DNA from: Marixanthomonas sp. SCSIO 43207 | Lineage (GTDB): Bacteria > Bacteroidota > Bacteroidia > Flavobacteriales > Flavobacteriaceae | DNA length: 64,000 bases | NCBI RefSeq assembly: GCF_019904255.1 | Contig: NZ_CP063203.1 | Location: forward strand, 186,001 to 250,000 | Direction of reading: 5' to 3' | Program-made: the position numbers and the translations under genes | Shown: piece by piece, positions 27,601 through 35,518 of the stretch | Position numbering within the stretch: position 1 is the first letter of the stretch | Layout: each line of letters starts with the position of its first letter | Notes under the pieces: model-generated | Database searches by the model: none | What the model was told of the DNA's origin: nothing | Seen by the model: the letters and a program-made list of their open reading frames with translations, nothing else

Positions 27601-28123
27601 CAGGAGGGTTTCCTGTAACAGGACATGCTGTTGAAAGCGATATAGTCGCTTCCCAACCAGCTTGAACTATTGATCCATCAGATTGGAAGTTAAAACTTAA
27701 TGTTCCACCAGGTGCCGAAGTAAAAGGCCCTAATGTAGGGTTACCAGCTGGGTCTGTAGCATCAGTACAATCACCGGCAACATCATTGTCGTCTCCAGCA
27801 TATGTACCGTCACCGCCTCCAGCATCACCAGAAACAATTAAAAAGTCATAACAATCGCCAGCACCAGAAGCAGCTTTCTCTGTTGAAAAAGAAGTAAAAG
27901 TAACTGTTACAGTTTCACCTGGTTGAGCTACTAATTCTAAGGTTGAGTTTTCGTTTACAGCATAACTACCACTACTACCGCCGCTGTCTGTAAAGATGTC
28001 GCCATCTTGAAAATCAGAACAGGCAGTAAGAGTACCATCCTGCTGTGTAATTTCAGTCTGTGCATTCATTTGCCACAAAAATGTGGAAGCTATGAATGCC
28101 ATTACTAATGTAATTTTTTTCAT
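24608..28123 (-). CDS. Large secreted multidomain T9SS protein (CUB, HYR, anchor-J domains)
   Basis: 1171 residues. Signal peptide 1-22 (MKKITLVMAFIASTFLWQMNAQ); CUB-like domain about 28-166 (YDFLIVSGD, FNFQSDGS); HYR-type immunoglobulin-like repeats about 170-252, 253-335, 705-752, 950-998 and 998-1082. Two copies of a roughly 153-residue 'choice-of-anchor' domain (352-504 and 767-919) are clearly duplicated. The T9SS sorting domain is at about 1095-1171 (AMYPNPASSQ, IYDVNGK, LATGVYMVQI, KRLIKE). It is very acidic and Cys-poor apart from the HYR repeats. Probably a surface or released adhesin or scaffold; no catalytic motif is visible. Monocistronic, with no exact TAnnTTTG found upstream. 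Confidence 0.88.
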   Translation of the reverse strand: MKKITLVMAFIASTFLWQMNAQTEITQQDGTLTACSDFQDGDIFTDSGGSSGSYAVNENSTLELVAQPGETVTVTFTSFSTEKAASGAGDCYDFLIVSGDAGGGDGTYAGDDNDVAGDCTDATDPAGNPTLGPFTSAPGGTLSFNFQSDGSIVQAGWEATISLSTACPVTGNPPVIACPNDIMADTDPGQCGAIVNFADAIAIDPDGDTVTVTQTAGPASGSEFPTGDTIVEFTADDGNGNTDVCSFTVTVTDMELPEALCQSITLDLMGGSSVSITPADIDNGSTDNCGIVDYSLDMDTFTCANVGENTVTLTVTDDEGNIDTCTATVTVEDNTAPEITCIGEPAIFNILEEFEGATIPAGWTTVLESGTQDWTFGSGVMPLGDPFPTNAAIFDDDAAGSGEVNLARLLSPTYDISTAVSADVSFDYAIQDFVGAGTFLVEAWDGSAWQEVLFIDEQDVDPTNSGVIDMMPYANPDFQVRFTYDDEGDWAWGAGVDNFALNYELASTQPLEVALDADGNATIPASDLIQTVTESCGYQVTIGGPATGGGSTTETLETTFAGGNGLDGNMFDIVAINEVTINSFDVNLDTGITDDIEVYYKSGSWEGFEEDPSAWTLLATANVTSAGDGVPTPLNLTLGQTIAAGETGAFYVTTTAGGINYTNGSANGTVFASDANIEFLEGSGKSYPFGSSTFDARVFNGNIIYEVGPQIDNDVNFDCSMLGENQIEVFVTDDSGNFSSCVATVNVIDVTAPIITCAGNPGPVSVLEEFEDSSIPSGWTTVIEAGVADWTFGSGDMPIGDDFPSNAVIFDDDEAGNGEVNLVRLLSPTYNISGSNTASISFDYAFQEVASGETLSVEVWDGAAWQEILLVDVDTDLTNTGAIDMLPYLNNDFQVRFTYDDAGAWGWGAGIDNFQLDYEVTDITPIDIPLGPDGTATIDPNSLIQGVDEACGISTVASDITEVSCADIGTPMTITIFASDASGNIASCTAEINVVDTIAPEITCPEDQTVDPGEGNLFYEVPDYFALGEGFAVDNCTDPVTITSQDPAPGELIADGEYTVTLTAEDEYGNVGTCTFQLTVESVLGVDDSQLSSAVAMYPNPASSQVTISNKSNIALQNAVIYDVNGKLISQHDLRNMQGEQVIDVSALATGVYMVQIVSDKSSVTKRLIKE

Positions 28124-28400
28124 AAGAATTCTAAAATTTAATTTAATAGTTAATACGGCGTTAATATACCTATAATTTATGTTAATAGAAAAACTATCAA
28201 ATTCAGAAAACTTGTGAAATAATCAATACTCAGTGTTCAAAACACACGTAATATTCTGTAAATTAATAACCTACTAAACACTAAGCTTTTTGTACTTAAT
28301 TTATAATAAACTGAAATTTTAACATTTAGAAACATTAGCCTTTCAAAAAACCACAACCATTTAACGTATTAAGAAGTGTTATTTCAGTCTGTTTCAAAAA

Positions 28401-29066
28401 TTAATTTATAAAATATGGAGTATACTGAATTACCCTAAAATCTATAGTATTTAAAGAAGGATTTTCAGCTTTCATCTGCTTGTACCCCTTTAAACTACCT
28501 ACAGCTCTATTGGCCGCTCCAGATGGAGCAATTAAAGAAACGGTTTTAACTTTACGAGAACTATTAGGAAGTAAAAATTCATGTTCTCTCGGCACTTCGT
28601 TTTTGATACGTTGTAAGCTACGATTATATGTTTTTAAATTTTTTCTGAAGAAGTATTCGGGACCATTTTTACTATTTCCACCGGTGAATAAAACCGTATG
28701 TATTGAAGGGTGCTGCTGAAGTATTTTAACCAAATCTCTTAAAACAGCTTTCTGCATTCCAATATCTGAAGCATCTACCTTTTCCCTATATGCAACCGAT
28801 ACCATATCACAAATTCCTATCTTGTGATTTCGCAAAAAAGTTTTTCGTTCCTCAATAGCTTTTGTTGTTGTTTCAAAAGAGAGGTTTAATCCATAGATTT
28901 GGTCCAAAATATTCCATAATTGACCGTCTCGACTTCCATAGCAAAAGTCAACATCGCCGGGTTTAAGATCGCCGGTGGTAAATCTTGGTGGTGGTAATGT
29001 ACCTACTATTAACTTAGAAGTATTTTTCGGAATAAATGGCTTATATGGGTGTGTGTGTTTAAACAT
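28401..29066 (-). CDS. Uracil-DNA glycosylase family protein
   Basis: 221 residues. The N-terminal KLIVGTLPPPRF matches the water-activating/GxxP motif region of the UDG superfamily, LFTGGNSKNGPEY resembles the central strand, and SLIAPSGAANRA carries the C-terminal serine loop of the MUG/UDG-like fold. The exact lesion specificity is not readable and the key catalytic residues differ from Ung. Its ATG overlaps the yaaA stop by 1 nt, so the two form a DNA-damage and oxidative-stress pair. Confidence 0.75.
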   Translation of the reverse strand: MFKHTHPYKPFIPKNTSKLIVGTLPPPRFTTGDLKPGDVDFCYGSRDGQLWNILDQIYGLNLSFETTTKAIEERKTFLRNHKIGICDMVSVAYREKVDASDIGMQKAVLRDLVKILQQHPSIHTVLFTGGNSKNGPEYFFRKNLKTYNRSLQRIKNEVPREHEFLLPNSSRKVKTVSLIAPSGAANRAVGSLKGYKQMKAENPSLNTIDFRVIQYTPYFIN

Positions 29067-29827
29067 TAACGAATAAACACGGGTTCGTTACTAGTTTCTG
29101 TATATTCTTCACTGTAAGCATATCCATCATAATCAAAACCTTTTAAATCATCAAGTGTCTCTACCTCATTGTCAATTATATAACGAACCATGCTTCCTCG
29201 AGCTTTTTTTGCATAAAATGCAATTACTTTTAATTTTCCATTTTTAAAATCTTTAAAGATGGGAGCTATTACTGGCGCCTTCAAAGCATCTGTATTAATT
29301 GCTTTAAAATATTCGTTACTCGCTAGATTGATAAATAGTTCATCTTTTTTCATTTCAGAATTTAAAAATTCAGTCAAAGAATCACCCCAAAATTCATACA
29401 AGTTTTTATGATTCTGAATTTTTAGGTTGGTTCCCATTTCCAACCGGTACGGTTGTATTAAATCTAAAGGTTTTAAAACACCATACATACCAGAAAGAAT
29501 GCGTAATGTATTTTGCAATCTGTCAATTTTATTTTCTTCAATAGTATATGCGTCAAGCCCATTATAAACATCGCCGGCAAAAGCATACACAGCCGGACGA
29601 GCATTTTTCTTGGTAAAAGGTGTAGTAAATTCTTTGTATCGCTGGTAATTTAAATCGGCTAACTTATCGCTAATGCTCATAAGTTTACCAATTTCTTTTT
29701 TGGTTTTTCTTTCAAGCTTTTTATTTAATGTTTCAGCTTCATCAATAAAATGTGGTTTTGTGGCTTTATTTGTAGGTAATTTACTTTCGTAATCTAAAGT
29801 CTTTGCTGGAGATACAACTATTTTCAT
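29066..29827 (-). CDS. yaaA: Peroxide stress protein YaaA (DUF328)
   Basis: 253 residues with the family opening [72 protein letters not shown] and [17 protein letters not shown]. coli YaaA lowers intracellular free iron and limits Fenton damage under peroxide; later structural work describes DNA binding. First gene of a two-gene unit with the UDG-like gene, with its own TAnnTTTG element. Confidence 0.95.
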   Translation of the reverse strand: MKIVVSPAKTLDYESKLPTNKATKPHFIDEAETLNKKLERKTKKEIGKLMSISDKLADLNYQRYKEFTTPFTKKNARPAVYAFAGDVYNGLDAYTIEENKIDRLQNTLRILSGMYGVLKPLDLIQPYRLEMGTNLKIQNHKNLYEFWGDSLTEFLNSEMKKDELFINLASNEYFKAINTDALKAPVIAPIFKDFKNGKLKVIAFYAKKARGSMVRYIIDNEVETLDDLKGFDYDGYAYSEEYTETSNEPVFIR

Positions 29828-29869
29828 ATCGATAATTTTTCTATAAAATTAACTGAAAAAAACACGAAT

Positions 29870-29877
29870 CAAAAGTA
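29870..29877 (-). promoter_or_regulatory. -7 element of yaaA
   Basis: Minus-strand TACTTTTG (TAnnTTTG) 42 nt before the start codon; no TTG at the expected -33 spacing. Confidence 0.4.
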
Positions 29878-30021
29878 TTCCATTTTATAAAATCTATGCT
29901 CCTATCAACTTTTATGATATAGTTAATTTAACACAATAGTTAATTCTTTAGTAAATTATTAACAAATAATATTCAGTCTTGTGAATAGTTTTAAAACCAA
30001 ACAACTTTTAAATCAATTTAC

Positions 30022-31773
30022 ATGAAAAAACAAGTACTCCTCATCAGCGCAATGATGTTAACGAGTTTACCATTTATGGCTCAAACTCAAATTGGAAAAA
30101 AAGCTTCTTTAAACGAAGACGGGACTATTCAAGTTGAAAATATAGCACTACCTATAGAACAAGTGCAAAACAAGCAACAAGCAGATAAATTATTTTCCTT
30201 CGGAAGACCTGCAAATCCAACCATTAAAAACTCTAGAGGTGCCACTTTGGCCGATATAGATAATGATGGCGTTGATGAAATTCTCTACGGAATTGACACC
30301 ACCTTGTACGCACTAGAAGGTGACGGTACTATTCTTTGGGAAAAAACTGTGTTAGGTCCTATTTTACTTCCGCCAACCGTTGTAGATATCACTCAAGACG
30401 GAAATCTAGAAATAGTAGTAAATACAGGATACCCAACAACTGTAGGCCGTGTTTACCTTACAGATAATGAAGGTAATGATTTTCCGGGGTGGCCTTTAAA
30501 TTTTGACGACCACTGGATGATCAATGCTCCTGCCATAGCCGATGTTGACAATAATGGAACCTTTGATATTGTCACTTGTGAACGTGCAGGTAGCGCAGAA
30601 GGATATGTACACGCAATTAATATTGACGGAACACCTATTAACAGTAATTGGCCTGTACAAGTTGATGCAACTCCCGCATTTACACCTTCTATAGGAGATG
30701 TTGATAATGATGGAAATAACGATGTTGTTATTGCCACATCTTCAACGGGAATGCGTATTTATGATAACCAAGGTCAATTATTTCCAAATTTCCCTTTGAG
30801 TGATCCTACCGTGAGATATTCATATCAATCGCCAATTTTGGCAGATTTAGATGGTGATGAAGATTTAGAAATTATAGGAACCAATCATGGTGATGCTCCC
30901 GGTTTTTACGTTTTAAATCACGATGCTACCTACTACCCTGGGTGGCCAATCCCATTGGCTGGATGGACTTATTCTCCCCCAACTGTTGTGGATATTGATG
31001 GCGATGCTTCTTATGAAATTTTTATGTCTGACCGTAATACTAGCAACGATGGCACTCCGCTAGACGTGGTTTATGGATTAACACCAGATGGAGATAATTT
31101 AGATAATTTTCCTATTTCAAAATATGGAGGTACAGAAGGAGTTATGACCGTAGCAGATATTAATGACGATGGAGTTTTAGACATTATATTTCCTAGCACA
31201 TTGACTGACGCAGAAGGCGATGGTTACATTCATGCGTATTCTACAGACGGAAGTGGTGAATTGGATGGCTTCCCTTTACGTCCTCGTGGTTTTACATTTT
31301 TAAACGGTGCGGTATTAGGTGATGTAGATGATGATGGCATGATGGATCTTACCGCAAATTCGTATACTCAAACTTTTGGTCAAGGAGTTGATTCATCATA
31401 TGTAACTACGTACAATCTAAATGTTCCTTATGATGAAAGTAAAATTAAAAGTAATGGATATAAAGGAAATAACTCTAGAGACGGCCTTTTGGATGGCGAC
31501 ATTATAACCGGAATTGAAGAATTTACCAATGTTTCTATAGAATTGAGTCCAAATCCATCTGACGGAACTTTACAGATGAGACTACCTAAATCTTTACAAA
31601 ATGCAACAATTACACTTTTTACCCTTGACGGAAAACGTGTTTTTTCTGAACAAAGAAATATTTCAGAAAATGAAATGCTAGCATATGATTTTAAGAAATT
31701 AAGCAGCGGACTGTATCTCATAACCATTTCCAGCGGAACTAAAATGTATACCGGTAAATGGATTAAACAATAA
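30022..31773 (+). CDS. Secreted FG-GAP/VCBS propeller protein with T9SS sorting domain
   Basis: 583 residues: signal peptide (about 1-20, ending FMAQ) and eight integrin-alpha-like FG-GAP blades, each with a calcium-loop motif of the type DxDxDGxxE/D. Visible examples are ADIDNDGVDEI, VDITQDGNLEI, ADVDNNGTFDI, GDVDNDGNNDV, ADLDGDEDLEI, VDIDGDASYEI, ADINDDGVLDI and GDVDDDGMMDL. A type A sorting domain occupies about 505-583 (LSPNPSDG, FTLDGKRVF, LSSGLYLITI). It is probably a calcium-stabilised surface propeller for binding. No hydrolase motif. Ends with a strong terminator. Confidence 0.9.
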   Translation: MKKQVLLISAMMLTSLPFMAQTQIGKKASLNEDGTIQVENIALPIEQVQNKQQADKLFSFGRPANPTIKNSRGATLADIDNDGVDEILYGIDTTLYALEGDGTILWEKTVLGPILLPPTVVDITQDGNLEIVVNTGYPTTVGRVYLTDNEGNDFPGWPLNFDDHWMINAPAIADVDNNGTFDIVTCERAGSAEGYVHAINIDGTPINSNWPVQVDATPAFTPSIGDVDNDGNNDVVIATSSTGMRIYDNQGQLFPNFPLSDPTVRYSYQSPILADLDGDEDLEIIGTNHGDAPGFYVLNHDATYYPGWPIPLAGWTYSPPTVVDIDGDASYEIFMSDRNTSNDGTPLDVVYGLTPDGDNLDNFPISKYGGTEGVMTVADINDDGVLDIIFPSTLTDAEGDGYIHAYSTDGSGELDGFPLRPRGFTFLNGAVLGDVDDDGMMDLTANSYTQTFGQGVDSSYVTTYNLNVPYDESKIKSNGYKGNNSRDGLLDGDIITGIEEFTNVSIELSPNPSDGTLQMRLPKSLQNATITLFTLDGKRVFSEQRNISENEMLAYDFKKLSSGLYLITISSGTKMYTGKWIKQ

Positions 31774-31782
31774 GGTAACCAC

Positions 31783-31818
31783 AAAAAAAATCCGAAGTTA
31801 ATCTTCGGATTTTTTTTA
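31783..31818. terminator. Bidirectional hairpin terminator
   Basis: Stem AAAATCCGAAG/CTTCGGATTTT (31787-31797 with 31803-31813), 5-nt loop, then a long T-run. It serves the FG-GAP gene; its T-run contains the stop codon of convergent rluD. Confidence 0.85.
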
Positions 31819-32865
31819 TTCAATAACGTGTTTTGAATAATTGCGCCATTTTTCAAGACATTCTTCTATATCTTTAGGTATAGGCGATTCAAATCTTTTT
31901 TGCTCACCAGTTACGGGATGTACAAATCCAAGAGTGCGAGCATGCAAAGCTTGTCTTGGCAATACTTTGAAACAATTTTCTACAAACTGTTTGTATTTAC
32001 TAAATGTGGTTCCTTTTAATATTTTATCTCCACCGTAACGCTCATCATTAAACAAGGTGTGACCTATATGTTTTAAATGAACCCTAATTTGATGGGTTCT
32101 TCCGGTTTCTAAGCGGCAAGAAATTAATGTAACATACCCCAACCGTTCTATTACTTCAAAATGTGTGACAGCATGCTTGCTTCTTTCTTCAAGTTCGTCA
32201 TCTTCAAAAACTGTGTTTTGGAGTCTGTTTTTGGGGTGTCTGCCAATGTTACCCTCAATAGTACCAGATTCTTCTTGTATATTTCCCCAAACAAGGGCTA
32301 TATATTCACGCTCGGTAGTTTTATTAAAAAATTGCTTAGACAAATGTGCCATCGCTTCTTCCGTTTTAGCGATTACAAGCAATCCGCTAGTATCTTTATC
32401 AATTCTATGTACAAGCCCCGGACGGTTGCTACTATTGTTTGGTAAATTATCAAAATGAAACGTAAGTGCATTAATTAATGTACCTGTGTAATTTCCGTGA
32501 CCGGGATGCACAACCATACCGGCTTTTTTATTTACTACCAGTACCGAATCATCTTCATATACAATATCGATAGGAATATCTTCAGGAACTAATAAGTTTT
32601 CATAAGGCGGATGTTCAAAAAGAACAGTAACTACATCACCGGGCTTTACTTTGTAATTTTGTTTTACCGAAGCGTCATTGACGTGAATGTTACCATCTTT
32701 TGCAGCTTTTTGTATTTTATTTCGCGTAGCATTTTCAATGCGATTCATTAAAAATTTATCAACTCGAAGTGGTTGTTGACCTTTATCGGCTACATATCGA
32801 TAATGTTCATATAAATCGTCATTACCTGAATCTTCTGTATTTTCTGAAGCAGTATTATTGCTCAT
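31816..32865 (-). CDS. rluD: RluD-family 23S rRNA pseudouridine synthase
   Basis: 349 residues. An S4 RNA-binding domain (RVDKFLMNRIENATRNKIQKAAKDGNI region) precedes the RsuA/RluD catalytic domain with HRIDKDTSGLLVIAK (catalytic Asp), GRTHQIRVHLKHIGH and GDERYGG-like NDERYGG. It probably modifies helix 69 uridines of 23S rRNA. I place the start at the ATG at 32863-32865 (MSNNTASEN), which overlaps the end of the PASTA gene by 11 bp. The frame stays open for 27 more codons within that gene, but those residues are not family-like. Confidence 0.93.
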   Translation of the reverse strand: MSNNTASENTEDSGNDDLYEHYRYVADKGQQPLRVDKFLMNRIENATRNKIQKAAKDGNIHVNDASVKQNYKVKPGDVVTVLFEHPPYENLLVPEDIPIDIVYEDDSVLVVNKKAGMVVHPGHGNYTGTLINALTFHFDNLPNNSSNRPGLVHRIDKDTSGLLVIAKTEEAMAHLSKQFFNKTTEREYIALVWGNIQEESGTIEGNIGRHPKNRLQNTVFEDDELEERSKHAVTHFEVIERLGYVTLISCRLETGRTHQIRVHLKHIGHTLFNDERYGGDKILKGTTFSKYKQFVENCFKVLPRQALHARTLGFVHPVTGEQKRFESPIPKDIEECLEKWRNYSKHVIE

Positions 32866-33472
32866 TGGCTTCATTTTCATTTGGTTGTTCTTCCTCGTCA
32901 TTATCATTTTCCTGTTGTACCCTATTGAGTGATTCATCACCAACAATTAGATCAATAACTGCCGTTTTTTGAATTTTTGTCCCGGGCTCAAGTTTTTCTC
33001 CTTTGTATCGCATTTCTTTTACTTGATCACTTATGTCTGGGCGATAACTTACTTTTCCTATTTCAAAGCCCATAGCAAGTAACGTAGGTTCTGCTTGTCT
33101 TCGTGTTCTTCCTATTACATCCGGAACTTGTATTTTTCGATATCCTGACGGGTTTAAATACAAATAAATTTTCCGATCTTCTTTTACATATTTTCCAGCT
33201 TTCGGAATTTGTTCAATTACTGAAAACTTAGGATAGTCAGGGTTGTAATTTGCAGAATCTAATATTTCATATCGCAAATCAAGCTCACCAAGTTTATCTT
33301 CAACTACATCAAGTGAAAGCTTACTTAAGCTAGGAACTTCTATTTTCTGTCCATGATTGGTGGTAGATTTAAGCCACCACATAATCAAAAAACTTAATAC
33401 AATTAATGCCAAAACAGCTAACAGCAATTGCTTTAAAAATGCTTTGGTAAAGAGGAATCTGAAAAATGTCAT
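32855..33472 (-). CDS. PASTA domain membrane protein
   Basis: 205 residues: cytoplasmic stub, one transmembrane helix (about 15-32), then two PASTA repeats (about 40-108 and 110-178; PSLSKLSLDVVEDKLG and VPDVIGRTRRQAEPTLLAMGF), and a Glu/Asn-rich tail. PASTA repeats bind peptidoglycan fragments or beta-lactams in kinases and PBPs. Here there is no kinase or transpeptidase domain. Located between rluD and the divergent ddl gene, consistent with a cell-wall role by context only. Confidence 0.88.
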   Translation of the reverse strand: MTFFRFLFTKAFLKQLLLAVLALIVLSFLIMWWLKSTTNHGQKIEVPSLSKLSLDVVEDKLGELDLRYEILDSANYNPDYPKFSVIEQIPKAGKYVKEDRKIYLYLNPSGYRKIQVPDVIGRTRRQAEPTLLAMGFEIGKVSYRPDISDQVKEMRYKGEKLEPGTKIQKTAVIDLIVGDESLNRVQQENDNDEEEQPNENEANEQ

Positions 33473-33490
33473 AGATTATAAGTTGATACG

Positions 33491-33512
33491 CAAAAATAAC
33501 AAACCAAAGTTA
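33491..33512 (-). promoter_or_regulatory. Two -7 elements upstream of the PASTA-rluD unit
   Basis: Minus-strand TATTTTTG (33491-33498) and TAACTTTG (33505-33512) both match TAnnTTTG, 18 and 32 nt before the start codon. Confidence 0.5.
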
Positions 33513-33534
33513 GTATCTTTCTGTGGATTAGTGA

Positions 33535-33542
33535 TATTTTTG
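33535..33542 (+). promoter_or_regulatory. -7 element of ddl
   Basis: TATTTTTG (TAnnTTTG), 26 nt before the ATG of ddl. No clear -33 TTG. Confidence 0.5.
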
Positions 33543-33568
33543 TTAAACGTTACTTTTAAACATTTGGT

Positions 33569-34546
33569 ATGACAAAAAAACATGTAGCTGTTGCAATGGG
33601 CGGTTATTCTAGCGAATTTGAAATTTCATTGCAAAGTGGAGCAATGGTTTGTGAATATTTAGACAAAGAAAAATATCACGCCTATCCTATTCATATATTA
33701 GAAGAAGGCTGGTTTTACGTTTCAGAAAACGGCACAAAAGCCCCTATAAATAAAGAAGATTTTAGCTTTGAAAAGGATGGTAAAACTATTAAACCAGATT
33801 GTGTTTTTAATTGTATTCACGGTACACCCGGTGAGGATGGTCAACTACAAGCTTACTTACGATTAGTAGGTGTTCCGCAAACCAGCGCCGGTTACTATCA
33901 AGCAGCCTTAACCTTTAATAAAAGAGATTGTTTATCTGTATTAAAAGGCTTCGGAATTAACTGCGCCAACTCATATTACGTTAATAAAGGAACTACAATT
34001 GATAAGGAAGAAATCATCAAAAAAGTAGGGCTACCTTGCTTTGTAAAACCCAATCGAGCAGGGTCCAGTTTTGGTGTAAGCAAAGTAAAAGAAATGGACG
34101 CATTAATTCCTGCCATTGAAAAAGCGTTTCAAGAAGACAATGAAGTATTGATTGAAACCGCTCTAATAGGTCCAGAAGTACAAGTAGGTGTTTATAAACA
34201 TAAAGGCGAAATCATCGCTTTACCCACCACCGAAATAGTTTCAAAAAATGAGTTTTTTGATTATGAAGCAAAGTACTTAGGAGCCTCAGAAGAAATAACA
34301 CCGGCTCGAATAAGCGAAAAAGAAACGCAAAAAATACAGGCCGAAGCCAAAAAAATATACCAAGTATTAAATATGAACGGTGTTTCTAGAAGTGATTTTA
34401 TTATTCAAAAAGGAAAGCCTTATTTTATAGAAACCAATTCAAATCCCGGTTTATCAAAAGAAAGCATTGTCCCTAAGCAAGTACGAGAAACCGGAATGTC
34501 TCTTACAGAATTTTTTAGTATTTTGGTAGAAGACACTTTGAATTAA
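33569..34546 (+). CDS. ddl: D-alanine--D-alanine ligase
   Basis: Makes D-Ala-D-Ala for peptidoglycan using ATP. The 325-residue ATP-grasp enzyme has VAVAMGGYSSEFEISLQSG (N-terminal Ser/Glu motif), FNCIHGTPGEDGQLQ, LPCFVKPNRAGSSFGVSKV (ATP-binding Lys), EFFDYEAKYLG and the metal site IETNSNPGLS with Glu and Asn. coaD follows after 23 bp. Confidence 0.97.
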   Translation: MTKKHVAVAMGGYSSEFEISLQSGAMVCEYLDKEKYHAYPIHILEEGWFYVSENGTKAPINKEDFSFEKDGKTIKPDCVFNCIHGTPGEDGQLQAYLRLVGVPQTSAGYYQAALTFNKRDCLSVLKGFGINCANSYYVNKGTTIDKEEIIKKVGLPCFVKPNRAGSSFGVSKVKEMDALIPAIEKAFQEDNEVLIETALIGPEVQVGVYKHKGEIIALPTTEIVSKNEFFDYEAKYLGASEEITPARISEKETQKIQAEAKKIYQVLNMNGVSRSDFIIQKGKPYFIETNSNPGLSKESIVPKQVRETGMSLTEFFSILVEDTLN

Positions 34547-34569
34547 AATTTAAAAAAAAAATCAATATC

Positions 34570-35019
34570 ATGACAAAACGTGCAGTATTTCCAGGTTCTT
34601 TTGACCCTATAACACTAGGTCATGTAGATATAATAAAACGTGCGTTACCTCTCTTTGACGAAATCATTATCGCCATAGGCGTCAATGCTCAAAAAAAATA
34701 TATGTTCTCGCTAGAAGAACGAAAACACTTTATTGAAACAGCTTTTAACGAGTATGAATCTGTACAGGTAAAAACGTATACTGGGCTCACGGCAGATTTT
34801 TGCAAGGCAGAAAACGCTCAATTTATATTACGTGGTTTACGTAACACAGCAGATTTTACATATGAACAAACCATAGCGCAAGCCAACGCCAAGGTTATGG
34901 ATGTTGAAAGCTTGTTTTTATTAGCATCTCCAGCTGTTTCATATATATCATCATCTATAGTTCGCGATATCGCAAGAAACGGTGGCGATTACAGTGCTTT
35001 GGTACCTTTTTCTATTTAA
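34570..35019 (+). CDS. coaD: Phosphopantetheine adenylyltransferase
   Basis: Penultimate step of coenzyme A synthesis: ATP plus 4'-phosphopantetheine gives dephospho-CoA. The 149 residues show the nucleotidyltransferase motif PGSFDPITLGHVDIIKRA (T/HxGH), GLTADFCKAENAQFILRGLRN and the SISSSIVRDIAR-like block YISSSIVRDIARNGGD. It is cotranscribed with ddl by proximity and followed by a terminator. Confidence 0.97.
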   Translation: MTKRAVFPGSFDPITLGHVDIIKRALPLFDEIIIAIGVNAQKKYMFSLEERKHFIETAFNEYESVQVKTYTGLTADFCKAENAQFILRGLRNTADFTYEQTIAQANAKVMDVESLFLLASPAVSYISSSIVRDIARNGGDYSALVPFSI

Positions 35020-35040
35020 GAATATTTAAAAATAAACATA

Positions 35041-35080
35041 AAAAAAACTCCTTCAAATTTCTGAAGGAGTTTTAAATTTT
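35041..35080. terminator. Bidirectional hairpin terminator
   Basis: 12-bp stem AAAACTCCTTCA/TGAAGGAGTTTT (35044-35055 with 35062-35073) and a T-rich tail. It separates coaD from convergent rpsT. Confidence 0.85.
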
Positions 35081-35096
35081 TAAGAAATCTTCAAAC

Positions 35097-35348
35097 TTAT
35101 AGCGCAGCCATATGTCTTGAGATCTGAGACTTTAAATTAGAAGCCTTATTCGTGTGAATAATGTTGTTCTTAGCTAATTTATCAATCATAGACATTACCT
35201 CAGGAAATAACTTTTCAGCTTCTTTCTTGCTTGATGCTTCTTTAAGCTTTTTAATTGCATTACGTGTCGTTTTGTGTTGGTAACGATTACGTAAGCGCTT
35301 TGTTTCGCTATTTCTAATTCTCTTTAAAGCTGACTTGTGATTCGCCAT
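35097..35348 (-). CDS. rpsT: 30S ribosomal protein bS20
   Basis: 83-residue basic helical protein beginning MANHKSALKRIRNSETKRLRNR and containing the S20 blocks TRNAIKKL, KLAKNNIIHTNKASNLKSQI. It binds the 5' domain and helix 44 of 16S rRNA. It starts 19 nt after the 3' end of the tRNA-Glu gene on the same strand and has no promoter element of its own that I can see, so tRNA and mRNA probably share a primary transcript. Confidence 0.97.
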   Translation of the reverse strand: MANHKSALKRIRNSETKRLRNRYQHKTTRNAIKKLKEASSKKEAEKLFPEVMSMIDKLAKNNIIHTNKASNLKSQISRHMAAL

Positions 35349-35367
35349 AATTCATTTCTTTAATTTG

Positions 35368-35439
35368 TAGCCCGTAGGGGAATCGAACCCCTGTTACCAG
35401 GATGAAAACCTGGCGTCCTAACCCCTAGACGAACGGGCC
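35368..35439 (-). tRNA. tRNA-Glu (anticodon UUC)
   Basis: On the minus strand the cloverleaf folds completely. The acceptor stem is GGCCCGT/ACGGGCT with a G-U pair at 1-72. The D arm begins TCGTCTAGGGGTTAGGAC. The anticodon stem is CCAGG/CCTGG around loop TTTTCAT, giving anticodon TTC. The T arm has AGGGGTTCGATTCCCCT. Discriminator A; CCA is not encoded. Located between proS and rpsT with a full -33/-7 promoter upstream. Confidence 0.96.
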
Positions 35440-35461
35440 AATTGTTTTTCAATTGCGGATG

Positions 35462-35491
35462 CAAAAATACAACACATTTTCAATTCTGCAA
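35462..35491 (-). promoter_or_regulatory. Promoter of tRNA-Glu and probably rpsT
   Basis: Minus-strand TATTTTTG at 35462-35469 and TTG at 35489-35491 with a 19-nt spacer, the best -33/-7 match in the window. Mature tRNA would start about 15 nt downstream of the transcript start. Confidence 0.7.
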
Positions 35492-35518
35492 ACAGTTTTT
35501 AAACTTTTTTAAAAAAAA

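Noticed and set aside
27338-27634. 98-codon frame rich in Ser and Tyr within the large T9SS gene
   Set aside because: It is an out-of-phase reading of repetitive HYR coding sequence with no start context or domain.
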